From Sphingomonas sp. (GTDB taxonomy: Bacteria > Pseudomonadota > Alphaproteobacteria > Sphingomonadales > Sphingomonadaceae), in NCBI GenBank assembly GCA_025356055.1, contig JANXUU010000119.1, positions 1-34,164 on the forward strand: 34,164 nt of DNA, in the 5' to 3' direction. Positions 18,721-27,088 of this stretch are shown in pieces; positions within the stretch are counted from its first letter, which is position 1; every line of letters begins with the position of its first letter. The notes under the pieces were generated by a model. The model ran no database searches and was not told the DNA's origin. It saw nothing but the letters and a program-made list of their open reading frames with translations. The position numbers were made by a program, and so were the translations under genes.

Positions 18721-19629
18721 GTGGCACGGATCGCCTTCATCGGGCTGGGCAACATGGGCGGCGGGATGGCCGCGAACCTGGCGCAGGCGGGCCATGACGT
18801 GCGCGCGTTCGACCTCAGCGGCGATGCGCTGGACCGGGCGAAGACCAAGGGCTGCACCCCTGCCGCCTCACCCGCCGAGGCGCTGGCCGAGGCCGAGGCG
18901 GTCGTCACCATGCTCCCCGCCGGCCGCCACGTCGCCGAGGTCTATCGCGCCTCGGTGTTCGCCGCCGCGCCCAAGTCTGCGATTCTGATCGATTGCTCGA
19001 CGATCGACGTCGCCACCGCCAAGACCGTCGCCGCAGAGGCCGGCGCCATCGGCTTCACCATGGTCGATGCTCCCGTATCTGGCGGGATCGCCGCGGCTGA
19101 TGGCGGCACGCTGACCTTCATGGTCGGCGGGTCCGGCGAGGGGTTCTCGCGCGCGCAGCCGATCCTCGACGTGATGGGCAAGGCAGTGATCCACGCCGGC
19201 GAGGCGGGCGCCGGACAGGCGGCGAAGATCTGCAACAACATGCTGCTCGGCGCGACGATGGCTGCGACGTGCGAGGCGTTCGTGCTCGCGCAGAAGCTCG
19301 GGCTCGACCTGCAGACATTCTATGACATTTCATCGAAAGCTTCGGGCCAGAGTTGGTCAATGACGAGCTATTGCCCCGTCCCTGGAGTCGGCCCCGAAAC
19401 CCCTGCCGATCGCAACTACGAAGGCGGATTCGCTACCGCGCTGATGCTCAAGGACCTCAAGCTGGCGATGGCAGCGGCGAAGGAATGCGGCGCTTACACC
19501 CCGATGGGGGGCGAGGCCGAGGAGCTCTACCAGCGCTTCGCCGACCGTGGCGGCGCGGGCAAGGATTTCTCGGCACTGATCAAGATGATCGACGACAGCT
19601 GGGTGGTCCCGCCCTCTGCCGACGCTTGA
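18721..19629 (+). CDS. mmsB: 3-hydroxyisobutyrate dehydrogenase
   Basis: Oxidises 3-hydroxyisobutyrate to methylmalonate semialdehyde with NAD in valine breakdown. The 302 residues show the N-terminal Rossmann motif FIGLGNMGGGMA, the DAPVSGG substrate-binding signature, GAGQAAKICNNML with the catalytic Lys, and the C-terminal FATALMLKDLKLAM and GKDFSALI, which are typical of HIBADH rather than of tartronate semialdehyde reductase. Two GTG codons are possible; the one at 18721 has GGAGAG at proper spacing, while that at 18715 is too close to it. No other valine-catabolic gene is adjacent in the window. Confidence 0.93.
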   Translation: MARIAFIGLGNMGGGMAANLAQAGHDVRAFDLSGDALDRAKTKGCTPAASPAEALAEAEAVVTMLPAGRHVAEVYRASVFAAAPKSAILIDCSTIDVATAKTVAAEAGAIGFTMVDAPVSGGIAAADGGTLTFMVGGSGEGFSRAQPILDVMGKAVIHAGEAGAGQAAKICNNMLLGATMAATCEAFVLAQKLGLDLQTFYDISSKASGQSWSMTSYCPVPGVGPETPADRNYEGGFATALMLKDLKLAMAAAKECGAYTPMGGEAEELYQRFADRGGAGKDFSALIKMIDDSWVVPPSADA

Positions 19630-19659
19630 TTGATAGCCAATGACACCCACATCGTGCCC

Positions 19660-20247
19660 ATGCTGATCGAGACCGAAGCCACTCCAAACCCGCTGACCCG
19701 CAAATATTTGCCGGGTCGTACCGTCATGGCCTCGGGCAGCCGCGACTTTCCCACTGCGCAGGCAGCTGAGGCAAGCCCGCTGGCCGCCGCGCTGTTCGCG
19801 ACCGGCGACGTCGAGGGCGTGTTCTTCGGCCGTGATTTCGTCTCGGTCAGCGCGAAACCGCAGGCCGCGTGGGAAGAGCTCGAGCCCGACGTCCTCTCGA
19901 TCCTGCTCGATCATTTCATCACCGACGCGCCATTGTTTGCTCCCGGCACCGCCGCCGGCATCGCGATCGACCCGAACGACGACGGCGCGGCGATGGCGGT
20001 CGAGGAAGACCCCGCCGACGCCGACATCGTCGACCAGATCAAGGAACTCATCGAGACCCGCGTCCGCCCGGCGGTGGCGCAGGATGGCGGCGACATCGTC
20101 TATCGCGGCTATGCTAAGGGCACGCTCTACCTTGCGATGCAAGGAGCGTGCGCCGGTTGCCCATCCTCGGCGATCACGCTGAAGCGCGGGATTGAAGGTC
20201 TGATCAAGCATTATGTGCCCGAGGTCGAAACCGTCGAAGCGGTCTGA
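19660..20247 (+). CDS. Nfu-type iron-sulfur cluster carrier (NifU N- and C-domain protein)
   Basis: Delivers assembled Fe-S clusters to apo-proteins in the cytosol. The 195 residues have an Nfu N-terminal domain opening MLIETEATPNPLTRKYLPGR, and a NifU-like C-terminal domain with RPAVAQDGGDIVYRGY and the cluster-binding Cys164-x2-Cys167 in GACAGCPSS. I start at ATG 19660, which fits family N-termini exactly; there is no obvious ribosome site, and an in-frame TTG at 19630 is just one base beyond the preceding stop. Placed before tsaB and rimI, as in other alphaproteobacteria; this may supply clusters to MiaB further down (inference). Confidence 0.95.
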   Translation: MLIETEATPNPLTRKYLPGRTVMASGSRDFPTAQAAEASPLAAALFATGDVEGVFFGRDFVSVSAKPQAAWEELEPDVLSILLDHFITDAPLFAPGTAAGIAIDPNDDGAAMAVEEDPADADIVDQIKELIETRVRPAVAQDGGDIVYRGYAKGTLYLAMQGACAGCPSSAITLKRGIEGLIKHYVPEVETVEAV

Positions 20248-20330
20248 TTTCGGCTGAAAACCGGGGGTTGCGTAGCGGCTCCGCGGCGCTCAATCTTAGT
20301 TCCCGTTAACCAACACAGGGAAAAGCGCCA

Positions 20331-20948
20331 CTGCTCCTCGCGATCGACTGTTCGACGGCGGCCTGCACCGCTGCGCTGTTCGCCCCCGACGGTGCGCTGC
20401 TCGGCGCTTGCGACGAGATGATCGGCCGCGGCCACGCCGAGCGGCTAGTACCGATGATCGAAGAACTGCTCGCCCGAGCAGAGGGCTCGATCCCCACGCA
20501 CATCCTTGTCGGCGTCGGCCCCGGCAGCTTTACCGGGCTGCGCGTCGCGATCGCCGCCGCGCATGGTCTGGCGATCGGCTGGGGCGCGAGTCTCCACGGC
20601 ATGCCGAGCCTCGCGCTCCTCGCCGCCTCCGCCCCCGGTGACGAGCCCATCGTTGCGGTGATGGCCGGCGGTCATGGCGAACTGTTTGTCCAGTCGTTCG
20701 ACCGCGCCGCATTCGTGGCCACCAGCGCGGCCCTCAACCTTACTGCGCGCGACGCCGCCTTTGCCTTCCCCACCGGCACACTCGTCGGCAGCGGCGCCGC
20801 CGCGCTGGCCGAAGTACGCGGCGAGATTGCTATCGCGACGCTAGTCCCCACCGCCAGCGCAGCGCTGCGGCTTCCGACCGAGTTGCGCGCCCTCGCCCCC
20901 ACTCCGCTCTACGTCCGCTCACCCGACGCAAAGCCCAAGGCGGCATGA
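20331..20948 (+). CDS. tsaB: TsaB, tRNA N6-threonylcarbamoyladenosine synthesis subunit, CTG start
   Basis: Scaffold partner of TsaD in making t6A37 in ANN-decoding tRNAs. The frame carries the family N-terminal strand LLLAIDCSTAACTAALF, HAERLVPMIEELL and the VGVGPGSFTGLRVAIA core. This conserved start begins at a CTG at 20331. Upstream the frame meets a TAA at 20307-20309 and offers no ATG, GTG or TTG in between; the first ATG (20418) would delete 29 conserved residues. AGGGA about ten bases before the CTG supports it. At 205 residues it is close to family length. The stop overlaps the rimI start (ATGA). Confidence 0.9.
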   Translation: MLLAIDCSTAACTAALFAPDGALLGACDEMIGRGHAERLVPMIEELLARAEGSIPTHILVGVGPGSFTGLRVAIAAAHGLAIGWGASLHGMPSLALLAASAPGDEPIVAVMAGGHGELFVQSFDRAAFVATSAALNLTARDAAFAFPTGTLVGSGAAALAEVRGEIAIATLVPTASAALRLPTELRALAPTPLYVRSPDAKPKAA

Positions 20949-21433
20949 GCAGCGTGGCGCCTAGTCCGATCCTGTTCGAGCGCTGCGAGGCGCATCATCT
21001 CGACGAGGTCATGCCGATCATGACCACCGCCTTCTCGCCTGATTCCGGCGAGGCCTGGACCCGTTCGCAATGCGCCGGGATCCTGCCGATGGCCGGCGTC
21101 GCGATGTTCCTCGCGCGCGATCCGGCTAGCCGCGCGACGTACGGCTTCTCCCTCCTGCGTGCCGTCGCGGACGAAGCCGAGCTGTTGCTCATCGCGGTTG
21201 CCCCCACGGCCCAGCGCAGCGGAGTTGGGCGCGCGCTGGTCGATCATTTCGTTGCTTTCGCGCAGGGCTGTGGCGCAACCCGTCTCCACCTCGAGGTGCG
21301 CGAAGGCAATGGGGCAATCGGGCTCTATCGTGCCGCCGGGTTCAAGATCGCCGGGCGTCGCCGCAACTATTATCGCGGCGCCAACGGGCAATATGACGCG
21401 CTCACAATGTTGCTCGCGTCGAGCGAAAGTTGA
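20945..21433 (+). CDS. rimI: RimI-type GNAT N-acetyltransferase
   Basis: Probably acetylates the N-terminal Ala of ribosomal protein S18. The 162-residue GNAT protein has the acetyl-CoA loop QRSGVGRAL, preceded by the strand ELLLIAVAP, and the C-terminal LEVREGNGAIGLYRAAGF followed by RRRNYY, which are RimI signatures. The ATG overlaps the tsaB stop by four bases, and tsaB-rimI adjacency is the usual arrangement, supporting the assignment over a generic acetyltransferase. A 113-base gap to mucR follows. Confidence 0.92.
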   Translation: MSSVAPSPILFERCEAHHLDEVMPIMTTAFSPDSGEAWTRSQCAGILPMAGVAMFLARDPASRATYGFSLLRAVADEAELLLIAVAPTAQRSGVGRALVDHFVAFAQGCGATRLHLEVREGNGAIGLYRAAGFKIAGRRRNYYRGANGQYDALTMLLASSES

Positions 21434-21546
21434 TCTGGCGCAGCGTTGCACCGGACTTGCGTAATCGCCTCCCCAACATTAGAAAAGCCGCCTGCCGTCG
21501 GCTGACCGGCGCGGATGACTACGAATTTCAAGCGGGAAACACTGAA

Positions 21547-21978
21547 ATGGACATGGATTCCAACGACGAAACGCTGATCACGCTCACCGCCGACATTGTC
21601 GCGGCGCACGTCAGCAACAATAGCGTGGCGGTCAATGACTTGCCTCAGCTGATTGCCAATGTGCACGGCGCGCTCGCCGGCCTCAATAGCCCGTCGTCGG
21701 TTCCCGAAGTCAAGCTCGAGCCCAAGGTTCCGATTCGTTCGTCGATCAAGCCCGACTATATCGTTTGCCTTGAAGACGGGAAGAAATTGAAGATGCTCAA
21801 GCGGCATCTGATGACTCACTATTCGATGACGCCTGACCAGTATCGCAGCAAGTGGGGCCTGAATTCCGATTATCCGATGGTTGCCCCCAACTATGCCGAG
21901 CAGCGCCGCACGCTCGCCAAGGCGATCGGGCTCGGAACAAAGCGCAAGCGTACCGCTGCCCCGGCTGGCAAGCGCTGA
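21547..21978 (+). CDS. mucR: MucR/Ros family zinc-finger transcriptional regulator
   Basis: A global DNA-binding regulator of the alphaproteobacterial Ros/MucR family, which controls exopolysaccharide, motility and cell-cycle genes. The 143 residues have an acidic N-terminal region (ADIVAAHVSNNSV, the oligomerisation end) and a single finger, CLEDGKKLKMLKRHLMTHY, with Cys74, Asp77, His87 and His91; Asp in place of the second Cys is a known variant in the family. The tail GLGTKRKRTAAPAGKR is basic. The ATG at 21547 is chosen because the sequence from there matches the family; a longer frame back to 21430 overlaps rimI. It lies between rimI and fur and ends at a strong hairpin. Confidence 0.94.
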   Translation: MDMDSNDETLITLTADIVAAHVSNNSVAVNDLPQLIANVHGALAGLNSPSSVPEVKLEPKVPIRSSIKPDYIVCLEDGKKLKMLKRHLMTHYSMTPDQYRSKWGLNSDYPMVAPNYAEQRRTLAKAIGLGTKRKRTAAPAGKR

Positions 21979-21981
21979 CAA

Positions 21982-22013
21982 CAATCCTCCCCGGTTTGCG
22001 CCGGGGAGGATTG
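21982..22013 (+). terminator. Strong hairpin after mucR, probable terminator
   Basis: A perfect 13-base stem, CAATCCTCCCCGG against CCGGGGAGGATTG, closes a six-base loop and lies four bases after the mucR stop. It lacks a run of T beyond ATT, so termination may be incomplete, letting fur be read through in part. Confidence 0.65.
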
Positions 22014-22045
22014 CCGCGCGACCCTCACTCGCCTAGTCCAAGTCT

Positions 22046-22468
22046 ATGCCCCACACGATCGACATCGAAGCACTCTGCGCGACAAAAGGGCTGCGGATCA
22101 CCGACCAGCGCCGGGTCATCGCGCGGATCCTGTCGGAAGCCGACGACCATCCCGACGTCGAGACTCTCCACACCCGCTCGGTCGCGATCGACCCGCGCAT
22201 TTCGATCGCCACCGTCTATCGTACCGTCCGCCTGTTCGAGGAGGCGGGAATCCTCGAGCGCCACGAGTTCGGCGACGGCCGCTCGCGCTATGAGGCGGCC
22301 TCGGACGCGCACCACGATCACCTGATCGACGTCGAGACCGGCAACGTGATCGAGTTCGTCGACGAGGAACTCGAGGATCTCCAGCGGCGCATTGCCGAGA
22401 AGCTCGGCTTCCGCCTCGTCGATCACCGCATGGAACTCTACGGGGTGGCGACCGATCGCAAGCGCTGA
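22046..22468 (+). CDS. fur: Fur family transcriptional regulator (Fur/Mur type)
   Basis: Metal-responsive repressor of iron or manganese genes. The 140 residues include the winged helix with LRITDQRRVIARIL and ISIATVYRTVRLFEEAGI, then the metal-binding HHDHLIDVETGNVIEF and the C-terminal FRLVDHRMELYG. The Cys-x2-Cys of E. coli Fur (after HHDHLI) is replaced by residues without Cys, as in alphaproteobacterial Fur/Mur proteins; Irr-type features (HHHH) are absent. ATG at 22046 is the natural start; ribosome site is weak. It is followed by the acyltransferase gene with 19 bases between. Confidence 0.93.
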   Translation: MPHTIDIEALCATKGLRITDQRRVIARILSEADDHPDVETLHTRSVAIDPRISIATVYRTVRLFEEAGILERHEFGDGRSRYEAASDAHHDHLIDVETGNVIEFVDEELEDLQRRIAEKLGFRLVDHRMELYGVATDRKR

Positions 22469-22487
22469 GCCATCACGACTGATTGCC

Positions 22488-23195
22488 GTGGGGCGAGTAG
22501 CCGGGTTGTTGTCATTGCTCCTCATTTGCCTCGTTCCCCATCTCATTGCGCGTCTGTTCGGTGCCTCGCCGATCCCGCCGCTGTTCCTGGCCGGTACGGC
22601 GCGCATCTGCGGCGCCAGGGTGCGTACCGTGGGCCAACCGCTCGCGCCGCACAGCCTGCTCATCGCCAACCACGTCAGCTGGCTCGACATCCTTGTCCTG
22701 GCCGGAGCCACGCGCACGCGATTCGTGTCGAAGGCCGAGGTTCGCGATCACTGGCTGCTGCGCTGGCTCGCAGACCAGAACGACACGCTCTACATCGAGC
22801 GCCAGGATCGCCGCGCGGTCCCGGCTCAAGCGCGCGAGGTTGCTGAAGCGCTTGCCCAGCCGCGCCCCCTCGTGCTGTTCCCCGAAGGCACTACCGGCGA
22901 CGGCGTGACCCTGCTCCCGTTCCGCCCCGCACTGCTCGCCGCAGTCGCCCCGGCGCCGCCCGGCACCCACGTCCGCCCGGTCGCGATCGACTATGGCGCG
23001 ATGCGGCGCACACTTGGCTGGATCGACGGCGAGAGCGGCAAGGCCAATGCGCTCAAGTTGCTCGGCCGCAGCGGCAGCTTCCCCGTCATCGTCCGCCTGC
23101 TCGCCCCCCTGCCGCCCGACGAAGACCGCAAGGCGATGGCCCGCGACGCCCGCGCGGCGATCGAGGCGGCGCTCGACTTGACAATCGCGCCATAG
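22488..23195 (+). CDS. 1-acyl-glycerol-3-phosphate acyltransferase (PlsC-like)
   Basis: Transfers an acyl chain to a lysophospholipid at the inner membrane; the position in this conserved cluster and the family suggest phospholipid synthesis. The frame has an N-terminal hydrophobic helix (VAGLLSLLLICLVPHLIARL), the NHVSWLD catalytic motif (His62, Asp67), and FPEGTTGDG (131 onwards), plus a C-terminal region with RPVAIDYG. I start at GTG 22488, twenty bases after the fur stop, giving 235 residues; no ribosome site is visible, so the start could shift by some codons. An ATG-led frame that runs back to 22392 overlaps fur and is not used. Confidence 0.88.
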   Translation: MGRVAGLLSLLLICLVPHLIARLFGASPIPPLFLAGTARICGARVRTVGQPLAPHSLLIANHVSWLDILVLAGATRTRFVSKAEVRDHWLLRWLADQNDTLYIERQDRRAVPAQAREVAEALAQPRPLVLFPEGTTGDGVTLLPFRPALLAAVAPAPPGTHVRPVAIDYGAMRRTLGWIDGESGKANALKLLGRSGSFPVIVRLLAPLPPDEDRKAMARDARAAIEAALDLTIAP

Positions 23196-23209
23196 GGAAC
23201 CGCGCTGGC

Positions 23210-23238
23210 TTCAAACGTCGCATGCGCTGCCCTATAAG
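23210..23238 (+). promoter_or_regulatory. Promoter for miaB, giving a leaderless mRNA
   Basis: TTCAAA (23210-23215) and TATAAG (23233-23238) are 17 bases apart; TATAAG matches five of six -10 positions. Transcription would begin around 23244-23246, at the miaB ATG itself (23245), which has no ribosome-binding site. A leaderless message fits all three observations. Confidence 0.55.
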
Positions 23239-23244
23239 CGCCGG

Positions 23245-24555
<1,311 letters not shown>

Positions 24556-24571
24556 ACCGGGAAGCGCGCGC

Positions 24572-24599
24572 TTGCACCATTGCTGCACCACTCTATCTT
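24572..24599 (+). promoter_or_regulatory. Possible promoter ahead of phoH and its leader ORF
   Basis: TTGCAC (24572-24577) and TATCTT (24594-24599) are separated by 16 bases. The predicted start (about 24606) falls almost on the ATG of the small leader ORF at 24608. Internal to the miaB-phoH gap of 117 bases. Confidence 0.45.
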
Positions 24600-24607
24600 G
24601 GGGTGAC

Positions 24608-24673
24608 ATGGGGCAGCGAATCCACTCATCCGAAAGGCGACCGCACTTGGCACTTCAACAGGTTTCCGCCTGA
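24608..24673 (+). CDS. Possible 21-residue leader peptide coupled to phoH
   Basis: ATG at 24608 opens a frame of 21 codons (MGQRIHSSERRPHLALQQVS, then Ala) that ends in TGA overlapping the phoH ATG by one base (TGATG). The frame continues further upstream without a stop, so the ATG is a choice, but a promoter-like element lies right before it. The same TGATG junction occurs at coaD, queA and lnt. It could be a translated leader or a chance frame. Confidence 0.35.
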   Translation: MGQRIHSSERRPHLALQQVSA

Positions 24674-25701
24674 TGCCCCCGCGCAAGCCCGAATTTAACC
24701 CCGCCACCAGCCAATCCGAAACGACCATGGACAATTACGGCCGCGCGCGGATGGAGCTGGATTTCGACCAGCCCTATCTCCTCGGCCCCCTGTTCGGCGA
24801 CTACGACCGCCACCTGGTGATGATCGAACAGCGCCTTGGGGTGAATATTTCCGCGCGCGGCAATCGGGTCATGATCGACGGCGAGCCCGACGCCGCCGCC
24901 CGCGCGCGCGATGTGTTGCTCGGTCTCTACGACCGGCTCGACCAGGGTCAGGACGTCGACGCCGCAGCGGTGGAAGCGGTGATCGGCATGGCCAACCAGC
25001 CCGCGCTAGACGGCATCATCGCCCCAGAAGTCGCCAACGCGCCCGGCGTGATGATCCGCACACGCAAAAAGACCATCGTCCCGCGCTCGGCCGTCCAGAC
25101 CGCGTACATGACGGCGCTTGGCCGCGACGACATGATCTTCGCGCTCGGGCCGGCGGGCACGGGCAAAACCTATCTCGCGGTCGCGCAGGCGGTGCAGATG
25201 CTGATCTCGGGCCAGGTCGACCGGCTGATCCTGTCGCGTCCCGCGGTCGAGGCGGGCGAGCGCTTGGGCTTCCTTCCGGGGGACATGAAGGAGAAGGTCG
25301 ACCCTTACCTGCGTCCGCTTTACGACGCGCTCTACGACATGCTCCCCACCGAGCAGGTCGAACGCCGCATCGCGTCGGGCGAGATCGAAATCGCGCCGAT
25401 TGCGTTCATGCGCGGTCGCACCTTGTCCGACGCGTTCATCATCCTCGACGAGGCGCAGAATACTACTCCGGCGCAGATGAAGATGTGCCTCACCCGCTTT
25501 GGCATGCGCAGCCGGATGGCGATCTGCGGCGACCCCAACCAGACCGACCTTCCGCGCGGCGTCGAGTCGGGGCTGGACGACGCGGTCGGAAAACTGGAAG
25601 GGATCGACAAGCTGTCGATGATCCGTTTCTCGGCGAAGGACGTCGTGCGCCACCCGCTCGTCGGCAAGATCGTCGAAGCCTATGAGGGGCCGGGCAATTG
25701 A
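24673..25701 (+). CDS. phoH: PhoH-like ATPase
   Basis: P-loop ATPase of the PhoH/YbeZ family, linked to RNA processing and often working with the YbeY endonuclease encoded next. The 342 residues have an N-terminal KH-like region (HLVMIEQRLGVNISARGN), Walker A GPAGTGKTYLAVA, Walker B FIILDEAQN, and the family-specific GDPNQTDLPRG. Start at ATG 24673; a second ATG at 24727 is possible but has no better ribosome site. The 3' end overlaps ybeY by four bases. The pair phoH-ybeY is conserved across bacteria. Confidence 0.95.
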   Translation: MPPRKPEFNPATSQSETTMDNYGRARMELDFDQPYLLGPLFGDYDRHLVMIEQRLGVNISARGNRVMIDGEPDAAARARDVLLGLYDRLDQGQDVDAAAVEAVIGMANQPALDGIIAPEVANAPGVMIRTRKKTIVPRSAVQTAYMTALGRDDMIFALGPAGTGKTYLAVAQAVQMLISGQVDRLILSRPAVEAGERLGFLPGDMKEKVDPYLRPLYDALYDMLPTEQVERRIASGEIEIAPIAFMRGRTLSDAFIILDEAQNTTPAQMKMCLTRFGMRSRMAICGDPNQTDLPRGVESGLDDAVGKLEGIDKLSMIRFSAKDVVRHPLVGKIVEAYEGPGN

Positions 25702-26207
25702 TCCTCGATGTTTCTCTCGAGGCGGACGCGGAATGGGACAGTAGCGTTGCCTGGGGGCCGCTCGCCGAGCGCGCCACTCACGCGGCTGTCGCGGAGAGCG
25801 CTTTCCCGCAGCTTGCAACGACCTTGCGCTCCGTCGAGATCGCGCTTCGCCTGACCAGTGACGATGAAGTTCGCGCGCTCAACGCCCAGTGGCGCGGCCA
25901 GGACAAGGCGACCAATGTTCTCTCCTTCCCGATGGCCGAGCCTGGCGAGTTTGCCGACTCTGGGCAGGGCGAGGAACCGGAACTGATGCTCGGTGACATC
26001 ATCCTTGCTCGCACCATCTGCGTGACCGAAGCGGCGGACAAGGCGATCCCGATCGAGGCTCACGCCGCGCACCTGATGATCCACGGCACGCTCCATTTGC
26101 TCGGCTACGACCATCACGACGACCAGACCGCCGAGGACATGGAAGCCCGCGAAACTCGCGCCTTGGCCCGCCTCGGCATCGCAAATCCGTACGAAGGTGA
26201 ACGCTAG
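25698..26207 (+). CDS. ybeY: YbeY, endoribonuclease for 16S rRNA maturation
   Basis: Metal-dependent RNase needed for 16S rRNA 3' processing and 70S quality control. The 169 residues contain the diagnostic HGTLHLLGYDH motif (His129, His133, His139) and NVLSFPM. The start is TTG at 25698: the stop of phoH overlaps it (TTGA), and no in-frame ATG lies nearby. Middle region has an acidic insert (EFADSGQGEEPE). Three bases separate its stop from corC. Confidence 0.95.
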   Translation: MILDVSLEADAEWDSSVAWGPLAERATHAAVAESAFPQLATTLRSVEIALRLTSDDEVRALNAQWRGQDKATNVLSFPMAEPGEFADSGQGEEPELMLGDIILARTICVTEAADKAIPIEAHAAHLMIHGTLHLLGYDHHDDQTAEDMEARETRALARLGIANPYEGER

Positions 26208-26209
26208 CG

Positions 26210-27088
26210 ATGGCCAGCACCCCCGACGAACCGGGTTCTCGGCTCTGGCGCGGAATGCGCGCGCTGATTTTCGGCGACGACCATGAAACCAGCCTTCGCG
26301 ATCAGATCGAGGATGCGATCGATGCGTCCGAGACTGCCCCCACCCAGCGCGGCGACCTTAGTCCGATCGAGCGGCAGATGCTGCGCAACCTGCTCCACTT
26401 CGGCGACCGCACGGCTGGCGAAGTCGCGGTCACCCGCGGCGATATTATCTCGGTGCCGCACACGCTGAGCTTCGCCGAACTTGTCGCCGCCTTCGCCGAA
26501 GCCGAGCATAGCCGCCTCCCCGTCACGGGCGACAACCTCGACGATGTTGTCGGCATGATCCACATCAAGGACGTGTTTGGCGCGCTGGCCAATCCGGGGC
26601 GGCCGCGGACGATCGCGGGGCTGCTCCGCGCGCCGTTGTTCGTTCCGGAATCGATGGGCGTGCTCGACTTGCTCGCCCGCATGCGCACCGAGCGCATCCA
26701 TCTTGCGATTGTCGTTGACGAGTTCGGCGGGACCGAAGGCCTCATCACCATCGAGGACGTCGTCGAGGAAATCGTCGGCGAGATCGAGGACGAGCATGAC
26801 GAGGAAGCGACGGGCAATCTGGTCCTGCTCGACGACGGCCTGTGGGAAGCCGACGCGCGCACCGAACTCGAGGAAGTCGCCGAGACCATCGACAAGCGCC
26901 TGGTCGCCGGTGAGGACGACATTGACACGCTGGGCGGGCTGGCCTTCCTCCTCGCCGGCCGTATCCTTCCGCCGGGCGAGAGCGTGGAGCACCCGTCGGG
27001 CTGGCGATTGGAATGCATCGACGCCGATACCCGCCGGATGATCCGCCTCCGCCTCCACGCCCCCGACGAAGCCCAGACGAGCGCCTGA
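26210..27088 (+). CDS. corC: CorC/HlyC family protein with CBS pair and transporter-associated domain
   Basis: A cytosolic protein of the CorC (YbeX) family, historically tied to Mg/Co efflux and found beside ybeY in many bacteria. The 292 residues have an N-terminal helical part (MLRNLLHFGDRTAGEV), two CBS repeats (VPHTLSFAELVAAF, then VPESMGVLDLLARM) with FGGTEGLITIEDVVEEIVGEI, and the C-terminal transporter-associated domain with FLLAGRILPPGESV. ATG at 26210 follows AAGGTGA. Its stop shares one base with the lnt start (TGATG). There is no membrane domain, so it is the soluble type. Confidence 0.94.
   Translation: MASTPDEPGSRLWRGMRALIFGDDHETSLRDQIEDAIDASETAPTQRGDLSPIERQMLRNLLHFGDRTAGEVAVTRGDIISVPHTLSFAELVAAFAEAEHSRLPVTGDNLDDVVGMIHIKDVFGALANPGRPRTIAGLLRAPLFVPESMGVLDLLARMRTERIHLAIVVDEFGGTEGLITIEDVVEEIVGEIEDEHDEEATGNLVLLDDGLWEADARTELEEVAETIDKRLVAGEDDIDTLGGLAFLLAGRILPPGESVEHPSGWRLECIDADTRRMIRLRLHAPDEAQTSA

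Noticed and set aside
20296-20310. CtrA-like TTAG-N6-TTAAC before tsaB
   Set aside because: The CtrA box needs TTAA-N7-TTAAC; spacing and one half-site do not match.
23178-23200. Perfect TTGACA at the end of the acyltransferase gene
   Set aside because: No acceptable -10 at a 16-18 base spacing; the element at 23210-23238 fits miaB better.
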